From: CADEDV01 sp964596345
GTDB lineage: Bacteria; Bacteroidota; Bacteroidia; Chitinophagales; Chitinophagaceae
NCBI GenBank assembly: GCA_964596345.1
Contig: CAZQSZ010000002.1
Coordinates: 496,001-560,000 of the forward strand
Reading direction: 5' to 3'
Length of the DNA: 64,000 nucleotides
Below, piece by piece: positions 36,277 through 44,965 of this stretch (the first letter of the stretch is position 1; each line of letters opens with the position of its first letter). Made by a program: the position numbers and the translations under genes. The notes under the pieces are model-generated. The model was not told the DNA's origin. It made no database searches and saw only the letters and a program-made list of their open reading frames with translations.

Positions 36277-36756
36277 CTATTTTTTATCCAGGAAAGCTGA
36301 ATACATCCAAACTAATTTTTCCTGCATCCTGATATAGTCACTCATTAATGCATTGGTTCCTTCATCACCGGCCTCTGCTGATAAAGAAAGTAATTCCCGT
36401 TGCAGCAGAATTACGGTTTGAAAAGAGTTTAAAATTTCTTTAACCGCAGTGATGCCATCCGACACCTTAGTGCTTTCTGTAATTTTTGAAGTTTTTTTGT
36501 AATCAGAATAATTGTGATTAGGTGAATGCCCCAGTGTTAAAATCCTTTCGGCAACCTCATCAATTTTCAACAATAAATCATTATACAATTCTTCAAATTT
36601 TAAATGGAGTTCAAAAAACTTTTCTCCTTTAATATTCCAGTGATAACCCCTTGTATTTTGATAAAAAAGGGAATAGTTAGCCAGTAGTTCGTTAAGCTTT
36701 GTGGCTAATTGTGCTGCTTTGCTATTATCAAGGCCAATTGCGTTCAAATTTTTCAT
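36277..36756 (-). CDS. dps: Dps/ferritin-like DNA-protection protein
   Basis: A 159-residue Dps that forms a dodecamer, oxidises ferrous iron and protects DNA from peroxide. The ferroxidase residues are present: H in YHWNIKGEKFFELHLKFEELY near 39-59, and D/E in LLLKIDEVAERILTLG near 62-77. It lies 55 nt downstream of the small membrane-protein gene, so it may be driven by the Crp/Fnr-like promoter at 37264-37309, and 50 nt upstream of the TetR gene. Confidence 0.93.
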   Translation of the reverse strand: MKNLNAIGLDNSKAAQLATKLNELLANYSLFYQNTRGYHWNIKGEKFFELHLKFEELYNDLLLKIDEVAERILTLGHSPNHNYSDYKKTSKITESTKVSDGITAVKEILNSFQTVILLQRELLSLSAEAGDEGTNALMSDYIRMQEKLVWMYSAFLDKK

Positions 36757-36811
36757 GCTATTATTTTTAAGTTATAATATTGATTAATACAACCCTATTT
36801 GCTACATCCCT

Positions 36812-37225
36812 TTAAGCTGTACTGCTAAGTCTCATTTTATAAAAAGAAATACCGAGCCATACTACGGAAGCTGTCATGGCTATTGCACCAATTAAAACAA
36901 AAATTGGGGGCAAACCGAAGTACACTTCTGATAAAATTCCTATCGGCATCAGTAATCCAGTTAAGGCAAGCCAGGAAATTGCTTTTACGCTGCCGAGCTT
37001 ATCTCTAAAATGCAGCAGTAAATAGCCGATTAGTATATTCAAAAAGGCAAACAGGTTACCGTGTACATGTGCAAGCCTGCTCTCAAAGTGTTTTCCGGTA
37101 CTATAAGAGTTAACCCACTCTTCTTTACCAGGTGCAAAATCCCTTAAATAAATTAAGATGAATCCGTAGGCCATAAAAACTCCCATAGTAAGGAAACCGA
37201 TGGCAATATTGTTTTTTCCATTCAT
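36812..37225 (-). CDS. Small 4-TM membrane protein (styrene-oxide-isomerase-like layout)
   Basis: A 137-residue membrane protein with four helices. I use the ATG at 37225 because the frame could begin at 37264, but that start overlaps the -7 promoter box. The block SRLAHVHGNLFAFLNILIGY after the first helix places histidines at a membrane boundary, similar in position to the RAHSGPALNG stretch of the haem-containing styrene oxide isomerase family. That resemblance is weak and from memory. The gene is directly behind a Crp/Fnr-like promoter, which would fit a haem or redox protein. The function is not known. Confidence 0.65.
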   Translation of the reverse strand: MNGKNNIAIGFLTMGVFMAYGFILIYLRDFAPGKEEWVNSYSTGKHFESRLAHVHGNLFAFLNILIGYLLLHFRDKLGSVKAISWLALTGLLMPIGILSEVYFGLPPIFVLIGAIAMTASVVWLGISFYKMRLSSTA

Positions 37226-37263
37226 GATTTTTGATTTTAAATAAGTGTGTGTATATTCACTCA

Positions 37264-37309
37264 CAAAAGTAAATGCGATTCATGCCCACATATTGTGACA
37301 TTTGTTACA
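37264..37309 (-). promoter_or_regulatory. Crp/Fnr-like activator site and -7 box for the small membrane protein gene
   Basis: Palindrome TGTGACA, 2 nt, TGTTACA at 37294-37309; on the - strand a perfect -7 box TACTTTTG (37271-37264) follows after 22 nt. The centre lies near -43, the class II position, replacing the -33 box. It matches the site at 26673-26688 in sequence and spacing, so one regulator probably controls both. It decides the start codon of the gene below (37225 instead of 37264). Confidence 0.65.
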
Positions 37310-37701
37310 CAGAAACATGATTGTGGTCAGCAGTCGTTTCTTCACCGATATAGCTTGAAATCACTGGAGTAAAATATCGCAGATTTGCAACGATGCACAC
37401 CAAAGTTTTACGGGAGAACTTCAAATCGGAACGAAGCTGAACAAGCAATGATTAAACCAACACCAGAGAAAAATAATATATTCCATAACAGTCTACTTAG
37501 AGATAGTAGCAGGACTTAGTTTGGTTCATTCACTTTTGGTATTGACCAAGATTAAACCAAGGAGGATAGTTACAATTTAAACTTACTTGCATATTACTAT
37601 CCTTTGTAAAGCAGCCAGTTCCAATATTTTAAGTATAATTTCTTTTAATTATTGTATTTAGACTTTCGTTATTTTCTTCATTAATTCCCCCACAAAGTTT
37701 C
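37310..37701. other. Non-coding stretch between the - strand block and the radC leader
   Basis: No ORF with credible start or composition is seen on either strand. The only structure noted is an 8-bp inverted repeat, AGGATAGT (37563-37570) and ACTATCCT (37596-37603), with a 25-nt gap. A 10-mer, CGAAGCTGAA, is shared with the ssb upstream region. This may be the junction between cargo and element backbone. Confidence 0.4.
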
Positions 37702-37809
37702 CCTTTTGGCTGCTGAAGCGGCCATGAAATTCCGGCATAAAGAAAACTGTTCCTACACTATTTAATATACTATTTATTCCGTTGCTTCATGGCCTTTATT
37801 GCCAAAAGG
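37702..37809 (+). promoter_or_regulatory. Nested inverted repeats upstream of radC
   Basis: Two perfect 9-bp arm pairs, one inside the other: CCTTTTGGC (37702-37710) with GCCAAAAGG (37801-37809), and GGCCATGAA (37720-37728) with TTCATGGCC (37786-37794). The inner 57 nt are AT-rich. It ends 47 nt before radC. Design and position repeat what is found ahead of ssb, although the arm sequences differ. Confidence 0.6.
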
Positions 37810-37830
37810 CAAGGCATGTTCTGTAATTAA

Positions 37831-37859
37831 TTTTTAAACAATTAAAAAGTTATGTTATG
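37831..37859 (+). promoter_or_regulatory. Conserved translation leader of radC
   Basis: TTTTTAAACA lies exactly 26 nt before the ATG, then an A-rich stretch and ATGTTATGG, nearly identical to the ssb leader at 23600-23628. The two genes are 14 kb apart, so the match points to shared control or shared origin. Confidence 0.6.
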
Positions 37860-38330
37860 GAACAGTTAGCAATGAAATTTCCGGAATGGACAAGAGTAGC
37901 AGAAGTAGAATTGGTTTACAAAACAACAATAAAACCTTCTGAAAGACCAAAGATTGGCAGTGTACAGGAATGCTACAAACTGCTTAAAGAAATATGGAAT
38001 GAAAACACTATTGAGATGCAGGAAGAATTTAAAGTGCTATTGCTGAACAGAGCCAACAAAGTGATTGGTGTTTATGAAGCATCTGCCGGTGGACTTACAG
38101 GAACTGTAGCAGACCCAAGATTGATATTAGCTGCCGCCATTAAATCACTTGCTGTAAGTATAGTGCTATCCCACAATCATCCTTCAGGGAATTTGAAGCC
38201 AAGCAGAGCTGATGAAGAATTGACTCAAAAAATAAAAGCCGCTGCTTCTTACCATGATATAAAAGTGATTGACCACATTATAATTACCAGCGAAAGTTAT
38301 TACAGCTTTGCAAATGAGGGGCTTTTATAG
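37857..38330 (+). CDS. radC: RadC-family JAB-domain protein
   Basis: A 157-residue protein consisting of the JAMM/MPN metalloprotein domain of RadC without the N-terminal helix-hairpin-helix of the full-length form. Metal-site residues are present in VLSHNHPSGNLKPSRADEEL near 102-121 (the H-x-H and the S-x2-D). The upstream glutamate is probably in the EFKVLLLNRANKVIG region. Despite its name, RadC has no firmly established role in DNA repair. Short RadC forms are common on plasmids and integrative elements of Bacteroidota, alongside ssb and DUF932. A small hairpin follows the stop. Confidence 0.92.
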   Translation: MEQLAMKFPEWTRVAEVELVYKTTIKPSERPKIGSVQECYKLLKEIWNENTIEMQEEFKVLLLNRANKVIGVYEASAGGLTGTVADPRLILAAAIKSLAVSIVLSHNHPSGNLKPSRADEELTQKIKAAASYHDIKVIDHIIITSESYYSFANEGLL

Positions 38331-38337
38331 CCTCTTT

Positions 38338-38352
38338 AAAGCATTATGCTTT
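38338..38352 (+). terminator. Short hairpin after radC
   Basis: 6-bp stem AAAGCA (38338-38343) and TGCTTT (38347-38352) with a 3-nt loop, followed by ATTTCTTT. It is a weak terminator candidate between radC and the Wadjet operon. Confidence 0.4.
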
Positions 38353-38385
38353 ATTTCTTTAGCCTAAATATCTTATTTTAGAGGT

Positions 38386-39849
38386 ATGACCTTTGAGGAA
38401 ATACTTTCACACTTTAAAACGGCTAAACCCTTACAACTTATACGGGCTAAGAATGCCCCGTTTATTATTTCCTTTTTTTACAAGGTTTTTTCTGATGCTA
38501 ATGTTACCACTATTTCTAACAGTGAGTTAAGGAGCAAACTGGAAGGTTACATGGAGGAGTTGTCGTATGAAGAAAAAGATGATGAACTGGATTCGGAAAC
38601 CCTGTTTGATGATTTTGCAGTCAGGTCTGCCCAATATATTGACAAATGGAGTAACAGCGGCTTCCTTAGTAAGTATCCAAACGATGATGGTGAAGACTTA
38701 CATGAATTAACACCCGACACTAAAAAAGTATTAAAGTGGTTGGGAGATTTAGAAAGGAGAAGTCATGTGGGAACCAACAGCCGCTTTAAAGATATTTTCT
38801 TTAAGCTTCAGAAAATGATTGAGCAAACTAACGAAGATGCAGAAGCAAGAGTTGAAGAACTGCAAAAGAAAAAATGGGAAATAGAAAATGAAATAAACCT
38901 GCTGAAATCCGGAAAGAAGCCATCAATATTTGATGAAACAGAAATTAAAGAGCAGTTCTACGACTTAAATAAAATGGCAAGGGAACTACTGTCAGACTTC
39001 AGCGAAGTAGAACAAAATTTTGAACAAATTCGTAAAGACATCCAACGAAAGTACAATGAAAAAGATGTAGCTAAGGGTACATTACTGGTATTTGCTCTTG
39101 ATGCACTTGACGAAATAGAACAAAAGCCACAAGGCAAAAGTTTCAAAGCTTTCTGGGAGTTTTTAATGGATGAAAGAAGGCAGCAGGAATTTACACAGCT
39201 TACAGAAAGGCTATATCAATTATTGAATGAACAAAATATTGACTATAATAACGACAGATTTTTAAAACACCTGAAACGTTACCTGCATGTATCAGGAAGA
39301 AAGGTGATTGACTCAAATCGTAAGCTGAGCGAAAAAATAAGCCGGGTGCTTTCCGAGAAAAATCTTTTGGAAAGAAGAAGGGCTATGGAGCTTATTGGAG
39401 ACATACGGCAAATGGCTTATACACTTATTGAAATGAAAATTAGGGAAGATGATTTTATAGTTATAGAAGATGAGCCATACATTAATCTTTTTGACAGATG
39501 GGAACCCGGTGAGGAAAAAGATGATGTTACAAGTATATTGTTTCCGGATGGTACGAATGAGGAAGGTGAAGCCGATTTTAAACTTCTTTTTGACCAGTTC
39601 ACTATTGACAAAAAGAAATTGCAACAACGAATTGACAAGATGCTGGAAAATAAAACCCAAGTGACGCTGAAGGAGGTTATTGATATGTATGGAATTGAAA
39701 ACGGATTAAGTGAAATAGTAGGTTATTTTTCAATAGCTACTTCAGGTTCACATCATTTGATTATTGAAGAAGCAAAAGAGCCTATTTTAATTGGCGAAAG
39801 AAAAATAAGTGTACCGATGGTGATTTATACAAGACCACAAATAAATTAA
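38386..39849 (+). CDS. jetA: Wadjet type I protein JetA (DUF3375, MksF-like kleisin)
   Basis: A 487-residue subunit of the Wadjet anti-plasmid complex, equivalent to the kleisin of an SMC machine. The start MTFEEILSHFKTAKPLQLIR and the early winged-helix region match DUF3375. A coiled coil at about 150-180 (RVEELQKKKWEIENEINLLK) and a second helical bundle follow, and the C-terminal domain begins near YEINLFDRWEP. Length is normal. It starts the jetABCD operon, 1 nt before jetB. Wadjet senses closed circular DNA by loop extrusion and cuts it; JetA links the motor arms to JetB and the nuclease. Confidence 0.92.
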   Translation: MTFEEILSHFKTAKPLQLIRAKNAPFIISFFYKVFSDANVTTISNSELRSKLEGYMEELSYEEKDDELDSETLFDDFAVRSAQYIDKWSNSGFLSKYPNDDGEDLHELTPDTKKVLKWLGDLERRSHVGTNSRFKDIFFKLQKMIEQTNEDAEARVEELQKKKWEIENEINLLKSGKKPSIFDETEIKEQFYDLNKMARELLSDFSEVEQNFEQIRKDIQRKYNEKDVAKGTLLVFALDALDEIEQKPQGKSFKAFWEFLMDERRQQEFTQLTERLYQLLNEQNIDYNNDRFLKHLKRYLHVSGRKVIDSNRKLSEKISRVLSEKNLLERRRAMELIGDIRQMAYTLIEMKIREDDFIVIEDEPYINLFDRWEPGEEKDDVTSILFPDGTNEEGEADFKLLFDQFTIDKKKLQQRIDKMLENKTQVTLKEVIDMYGIENGLSEIVGYFSIATSGSHHLIIEEAKEPILIGERKISVPMVIYTRPQIN

Positions 39850-39850
39850 T

Positions 39851-40447
39851 ATGGAAACAAAAATTGCAAGAGCCCCATTTGCAGCAGTAATCATTAAGTT
39901 GTTACAGGGACCTGTATATGCAGATGACAAAAATATCTGGCGGGAGTTGCAAGCCTGGTCATCTGCCATACAGGAGTATTTTGGCAAGATAGGTATGACC
40001 CTTGAAATTGCTGAGCAGGATGGTTTTGCAAGAATTATGCAGCCGGAAGCCGGTGAAAACGATGAAACCCCTTTGCCACGGTTAATGAGAAAACAATCCC
40101 TTACTTATGAAGCTACATTGCTGGCCGTCATTCTCCGGGAAGGGTTGGAAGAATTTGACATCAAAAGTGATGGCACTAAATTCTACCTCACACAAAAAGA
40201 AATTAAAGAGCGAATAGAATTGTTTTATAAAGAGCAGCCCAACAAAAGTAAATTATGGAAAGACCTGTCAAAGCCAATTAACAGCTTACTCACTATTGGA
40301 ATTTTAAAATTAAACCGTGAGGATGTCGCCAATAAGGATAACAACCAATATGAAATTAAAAGGATTATTAAAGCTTTTATAAGTAACGATAAATTGGAGG
40401 AAATAAAGAATAAGTTAAGCAACTATGTCAACCCTGTTCAGCAATAA
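39851..40447 (+). CDS. jetB: Wadjet type I protein JetB (DUF4194, MksE-like)
   Basis: A 198-residue winged-helix KITE-type subunit of the Wadjet complex. Typical DUF4194 features: an N-terminal helix pair, then RLMRKQSLTYEATLLAVILREGLEEFD near 77-104 and SKLWKDLSKPINSLLTIGILK near 130-152, with a wing near the C-terminus. It sits 1 nt behind jetA, and its last 23 nt overlap the jetC start, as is usual for this operon. It helps form the kleisin-KITE assembly that stabilises the SMC ring. Confidence 0.9.
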   Translation: METKIARAPFAAVIIKLLQGPVYADDKNIWRELQAWSSAIQEYFGKIGMTLEIAEQDGFARIMQPEAGENDETPLPRLMRKQSLTYEATLLAVILREGLEEFDIKSDGTKFYLTQKEIKERIELFYKEQPNKSKLWKDLSKPINSLLTIGILKLNREDVANKDNNQYEIKRIIKAFISNDKLEEIKNKLSNYVNPVQQ

Positions 40448-43400
40448 TCAGTCAGACAATGGATACCGGTTAAGATACCTGGAAGTATTTAACTGGGGCA
40501 CATTTAACGGCAAAGTGTATAAACTGCAGCCTGATGGCCGCACATCCCTGCTTACCGGTGCAAACGGTAGTGGCAAGACAACATTGATTGATGCCCTGCT
40601 CACCATACTTGTACCAACTCATAAGCGGTTTTATAATCAATCATCCGGTGCAGAATCAAAAAAAGAACGGGATGAAAACTCCTATTTCTGGGGTTATCAT
40701 GGAAAAATATTTTCTGAGGCAAATCAAAAAGCAGACACAGAACAGCTACGTACTAAAGCAGATAACCCTTATTCAGTTTTACTTGCCTGCTTTCAAAACT
40801 CTGGCACACAGCACACCATTACATTGGTACAAGTACGATGGTTTGGTAATGGCGGGTTGCAAAAGATATTTATAGTTTCTCCTTATCCACTTACTATCAC
40901 AGAACACTTTGGCAAAGACCATTTTGATTTTAAAGGCGATTGGAAAAAGAAATTAGTAAAGCAATATGCCAAAACAGAAATTTATAACAGTTTTAAAGAA
41001 TATGCGGCAAGGTTTAGTGAATTATTTGGTTTAAGAGATAAAGCATTATCGCTTTTCAGTCAAACGGTTGGAATTAAAGTGCTGGGTGATTTAACAAATT
41101 TCATCCGCCAGGAAATGCTGGAAGAAGCTGAGGCCGAAGAACAGTTTAAAAGTCTGCATAATCATTATAGCGATTTATTGATAAGTCATAAAGCCATTCA
41201 GAAAGATGAAAAGCAGCTTGAATTGCTGGCTCCCGTAATTCAAAACAAACAGAAGCTGGATGAATTACGGATTAAAAAACAGAAGCTGGATTTTGTAGAG
41301 GAACAAATGCCTTTTTTTCTTGGCAAAATAGAATATGAGTTATTGGAGAAAGATGTTGACAGATTGGAACTGGATATTGAAATAGCACAAAAAGATAAAG
41401 AATTGATTTCTTCTTCAGTTGATACACTCGATAAAGAAAAAGAACAGTTGATTACGCAAAGGGCTGCATTGAATATTGACAGCCAAATTTCTCTTTTGAA
41501 TAAAGATATTGACACGGAGACAGACAAAAGAAATCGTAAAAGTGCAGAAAGTACCCGTTACACTGGTTATTGTGAACAGTTAAAATTGGATACTCAAATT
41601 GATGAGTCAGTCTTTAGGATTAATTACGGAAAAATTCAGGAACTAAATGCATCTGTTCCGGCAGAAATTGAAAAACTTTCTGAAAAGAAAGTACGATTGA
41701 ATATTGAACAAGAAAGCAAAGAGGTCAAAATTGAAAATTTGCAACAACAGATTACTTCGCTGTTGGCAAGAAAAAACCGCATACCAGACGACCTGATTAA
41801 TGCAAGAAAACGACTTATAGACATTCTGGAAACCACTGAAGATGAGCTTCCATTTGTGGGTGAATTGATTAAAGTAAAAAGTACAGAACAGATTTGGGAG
41901 GATTCAATTGAAAAACTGTTACATAATTTTTCAATGCAATTATTAGTTCCCGAAAAATTCAGCAAGGCAGCAAACCAGTTCATTTATAACAACGATATGC
42001 AGACAAAACTTGTATATCAAAAAATGGAACGCAGACCGTCCAATAGTATTGTACGCTGGCCTGCAGATGATGATGCACTGGTAAATAAATTGGAACTAAA
42101 AGAATCAGCCCATACCAAATGGCTTGAAACAACCCTGCTTGACAGGTTTAATTATTACTGTACAGATGATTTGGAAGTTTTTTATGGTTCGCCAAAAGCC
42201 ATTACATCTAATGGGCTAATGAGGAACGTAAACCGGCACGAAAAAGATGACCGGCCAGGACGATGGAACAAATCAAAATACAGGCTTGGTTGGGATAATA
42301 AAGCAACCATCCAATATCTTCAGCAACAGAAGTACAATGAAGAAAAGTTACATACTAAACTGTCTGACGAAATCAAAGAGCTAACGCCTCTTATTGCAGT
42401 TTTGCAGGCTAAACGTCAAACCATTTCCAATCTCATACTTATAAAAAACTATGATGAAATAAACTGGGCACAACATGCCGAGAAGATTAATGATTTAAAC
42501 AAGCAGGTACAGGATTTAAAAAAATCATCTGATGCGTATGAGCTAATTGTCAACCAACTTAAAGAAGTAGAAAGGAACTTAAAGCAGGCAAATGATAAAA
42601 GGGATGACCTAATTACTAAACTCAGCAAACTGGACGATGAGTATAATAAAAAGAATCTACGTAAACTCAGCCTCAACTTTGAAGATTTGCAGGAAGCAGG
42701 AGAAAAGGAGATTCTTTTCTTTCTTACTGAAGAAGAAATTTCGTCTTCGGATATTAAAACGCTGGCTCAGTTTGAAAACCTGATGACACAGGCTGCTATC
42801 AAATTAAAAGCAAGGCAGAAATCAGCCGGGGCTTTAGTGAATAAACTTGAGCTGGAGACTACTTCTTTAATTGCGGCCTTTAAAAATCCCGGAGAAAAAA
42901 TCACTAATGAATTTGCCAACTGGAGTGGTGATGTGATGAACATCAGCGGTGACCTTACCGGGCTTGATGACCTGGAAGAGTTATATAAAACAATACAGAC
43001 CCAAAGATTGGTTGAGCATAAGCGAAGGTTCAGGGACTATATGGATAAAAGTATGCTGGATGCATTAACCAGTTACAGGGCATGGCTCAATAATGAATTA
43101 AGTAAAATTGAAGACATGATAGAGGAGCTGAATGTGCCGTTGAAAAAAATAACCTTTAACCGCAATCCCGATACTTATTTGCAATTAGAATGCAGGCAGC
43201 TAAGGGGAGAAAATGAAATAAATATATTCAGAGGCCAACTGAATGCCGCCATTCCAAACACACTTGATTTTGCTACTCAGAAAGACGAAACTTACCGGCT
43301 TGAAGTATTCAATAAAATAAAAGAATTAATCACAGAACTACAGGCAGAGGAAACATGGAGACGAAAAGTAACAGATGTTAGAAACTGGCTTTTATTCAGT

Positions 43401-43823
43401 GCCAGGGAGTATTCAGCAGTGGATAATAAGGCCGGTCAATATCATGATAATACCGCCAGTTATTCGGGTGGACAAAAGGCACAATTTACTTACGCAATTT
43501 TAGGGGCAGCTATTGCACACCAGTTTGGTATTTTTCAACAGGGCAAGCAGCATAAGAGCCTTCGGTTTATTACCGTAGATGAAGCTTTCAGTAAATTGGA
43601 CCCGGAGAAAAGCCAGTTCCTCATGGAATTTTGTGCTCAGTTGAATCTTCAAATATTAGTAGTTACTCCTTTGGATAAAATCAATATTGCTGAACCCTAC
43701 ATCAATGCTGTTCATTTTGTAGAAATCAAAAACAAGAAAAACTCTGTTCTGTACAATCTTACGATGGAGCAGTATTATGAAAAGAAAGAAAGCTTTAAAC
43801 AATTAGCCGAAGTCAAAGAATGA
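40425..43823 (+). CDS. jetC: Wadjet type I protein JetC (SMC/MukB-like ATPase)
   Basis: A 1132-residue SMC-type motor. The N-terminal head starts with RLRYLEVFNWGTFNGKVYKL and the Walker A motif LLTGANGSGKTTLIDALLTI near 39-58. A long antiparallel coiled coil runs from about 270 to 900 with a hinge region near 480-600 (FVGELIKVKSTEQIWEDSIE). The C-terminal head holds the signature ASYSGGQKAQFTYAILGAAI near 1008-1027 and Walker B FITVDEAFSKLDPEKS near 1047-1062. All ATPase motifs are intact. It overlaps jetB by 23 nt and jetD by an ATGA, indicating coupled translation. Confidence 0.95.
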   Translation: MSTLFSNNQSDNGYRLRYLEVFNWGTFNGKVYKLQPDGRTSLLTGANGSGKTTLIDALLTILVPTHKRFYNQSSGAESKKERDENSYFWGYHGKIFSEANQKADTEQLRTKADNPYSVLLACFQNSGTQHTITLVQVRWFGNGGLQKIFIVSPYPLTITEHFGKDHFDFKGDWKKKLVKQYAKTEIYNSFKEYAARFSELFGLRDKALSLFSQTVGIKVLGDLTNFIRQEMLEEAEAEEQFKSLHNHYSDLLISHKAIQKDEKQLELLAPVIQNKQKLDELRIKKQKLDFVEEQMPFFLGKIEYELLEKDVDRLELDIEIAQKDKELISSSVDTLDKEKEQLITQRAALNIDSQISLLNKDIDTETDKRNRKSAESTRYTGYCEQLKLDTQIDESVFRINYGKIQELNASVPAEIEKLSEKKVRLNIEQESKEVKIENLQQQITSLLARKNRIPDDLINARKRLIDILETTEDELPFVGELIKVKSTEQIWEDSIEKLLHNFSMQLLVPEKFSKAANQFIYNNDMQTKLVYQKMERRPSNSIVRWPADDDALVNKLELKESAHTKWLETTLLDRFNYYCTDDLEVFYGSPKAITSNGLMRNVNRHEKDDRPGRWNKSKYRLGWDNKATIQYLQQQKYNEEKLHTKLSDEIKELTPLIAVLQAKRQTISNLILIKNYDEINWAQHAEKINDLNKQVQDLKKSSDAYELIVNQLKEVERNLKQANDKRDDLITKLSKLDDEYNKKNLRKLSLNFEDLQEAGEKEILFFLTEEEISSSDIKTLAQFENLMTQAAIKLKARQKSAGALVNKLELETTSLIAAFKNPGEKITNEFANWSGDVMNISGDLTGLDDLEELYKTIQTQRLVEHKRRFRDYMDKSMLDALTSYRAWLNNELSKIEDMIEELNVPLKKITFNRNPDTYLQLECRQLRGENEINIFRGQLNAAIPNTLDFATQKDETYRLEVFNKIKELITELQAEETWRRKVTDVRNWLLFSAREYSAVDNKAGQYHDNTASYSGGQKAQFTYAILGAAIAHQFGIFQQGKQHKSLRFITVDEAFSKLDPEKSQFLMEFCAQLNLQILVVTPLDKINIAEPYINAVHFVEIKNKKNSVLYNLTMEQYYEKKESFKQLAEVKE

Positions 43824-44965
43824 TTACTCCCAAAGAACTATTTCAAAAGTCAGATAAACAGTTTTTTAAAACTGTAAAAGCCATCCAGAATGGTGAAGAA
43901 GTATTTCCATTATCAATTTCAGCCAATAAAAGTATTTCCGGCACTAATTTCAGTGAGTTGAAAGCTGTTATTTTTCCGTTATACCAGCAATCAAAAGAAG
44001 TTAAAGGCAAAGGCTATTCCGTAGAATGGACACAGAAAAAAGTTGACGGCACAAAACAAAAACTGCCTGCTAAAATCTATTTTGAAACGTTTGATGATTA
44101 TCTTTTTTTTACCAACAGGATAGCTGATTATTCTGCTATTGAGAAAGGGTTTCAATTACTGACAGAATCATTTCCGGCATTAACACAATGGGCAAAAGAT
44201 AATACTCCCTACCTTTTAAATCAGGCTGGCAATATGTCGGATTTACTAAAAGTCTGTAGATATTTTTATCAGAATAATCCACCGCATAATTTGTACTTGA
44301 GGGAACTCCCCATTGAAGTGCACTCAAAATTTATTGAGGACAACACAGCAGCTTTGAAGAAGCTATTGGACAATATTTTACCGCAGGATTGGATAAACAA
44401 AAGCGAAAATGATTTTTCAGGACGTTACTTGGTAAAGAAGCCCAATGTATATGCTCAAATAAGGCTATTAGATGATGGCTTGAAACATATAATAGGGTTT
44501 GATGAATTGGCATTAACGATTGACGATTCAGCTTTGCTAAACTGGCAACCTGAAAAAGTGTTTATTATTGAAAATAAAGCCTGTTTTCTGTCTTTCCCTA
44601 AAGTTAAAAATGCAGTGGCAATTTTTGGTGAAGGCTTTAAAAGCCGGGTAAGCAAACATATTCCCTGGCTAACCAATACGCAACTTTATTGCTGGTTCGA
44701 CCTTGATGCTGCCGGATTTGAAATGCTGAATATTATCCGGCAGTATTACCCTTCAGCCATGAGTTTATTGATGGATGAAAAGACATATCATCAATTTAGT
44801 CAGTTTTCGGTTACATCTACGTATAGAAAGATATTATTAGATAAGCTAAATGCTGATGAATTAAAATTGTACGGATTCTTGCAAACAAATAATAAAAGAT
44901 TAGAGCAGGAACGCATAACACAGGCACATATACAGTCAGAACTATTGAAAATGCAGTTGCGTTAA
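43820..44965 (+). CDS. jetD: Wadjet type I protein JetD (DUF3322/DUF2220 TOPRIM nuclease)
   Basis: A 381-residue nuclease subunit that cleaves plasmid DNA after JetABC has stalled on it. The N-terminal DUF3322 part contains SVEWTQKKVDGTKQKLPAKI. The C-terminal TOPRIM region has the expected acidic residues: the glutamate in VFIIENKACFLSFP near 246-260 and the DxD in WFDLDAAGFEMLN near 292-304. With all four jet genes complete and in order, the system looks functional. The stop is directly followed by the ATG of an extra gene. Confidence 0.92.
   Translation: MITPKELFQKSDKQFFKTVKAIQNGEEVFPLSISANKSISGTNFSELKAVIFPLYQQSKEVKGKGYSVEWTQKKVDGTKQKLPAKIYFETFDDYLFFTNRIADYSAIEKGFQLLTESFPALTQWAKDNTPYLLNQAGNMSDLLKVCRYFYQNNPPHNLYLRELPIEVHSKFIEDNTAALKKLLDNILPQDWINKSENDFSGRYLVKKPNVYAQIRLLDDGLKHIIGFDELALTIDDSALLNWQPEKVFIIENKACFLSFPKVKNAVAIFGEGFKSRVSKHIPWLTNTQLYCWFDLDAAGFEMLNIIRQYYPSAMSLLMDEKTYHQFSQFSVTSTYRKILLDKLNADELKLYGFLQTNNKRLEQERITQAHIQSELLKMQLR

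Noticed and set aside
37226..37264. Longer start for the small membrane protein (37264)
   Set aside because: Those 13 codons overlap the -7 box and lie upstream of the expected transcription start; the ATG at 37225 is preferred.
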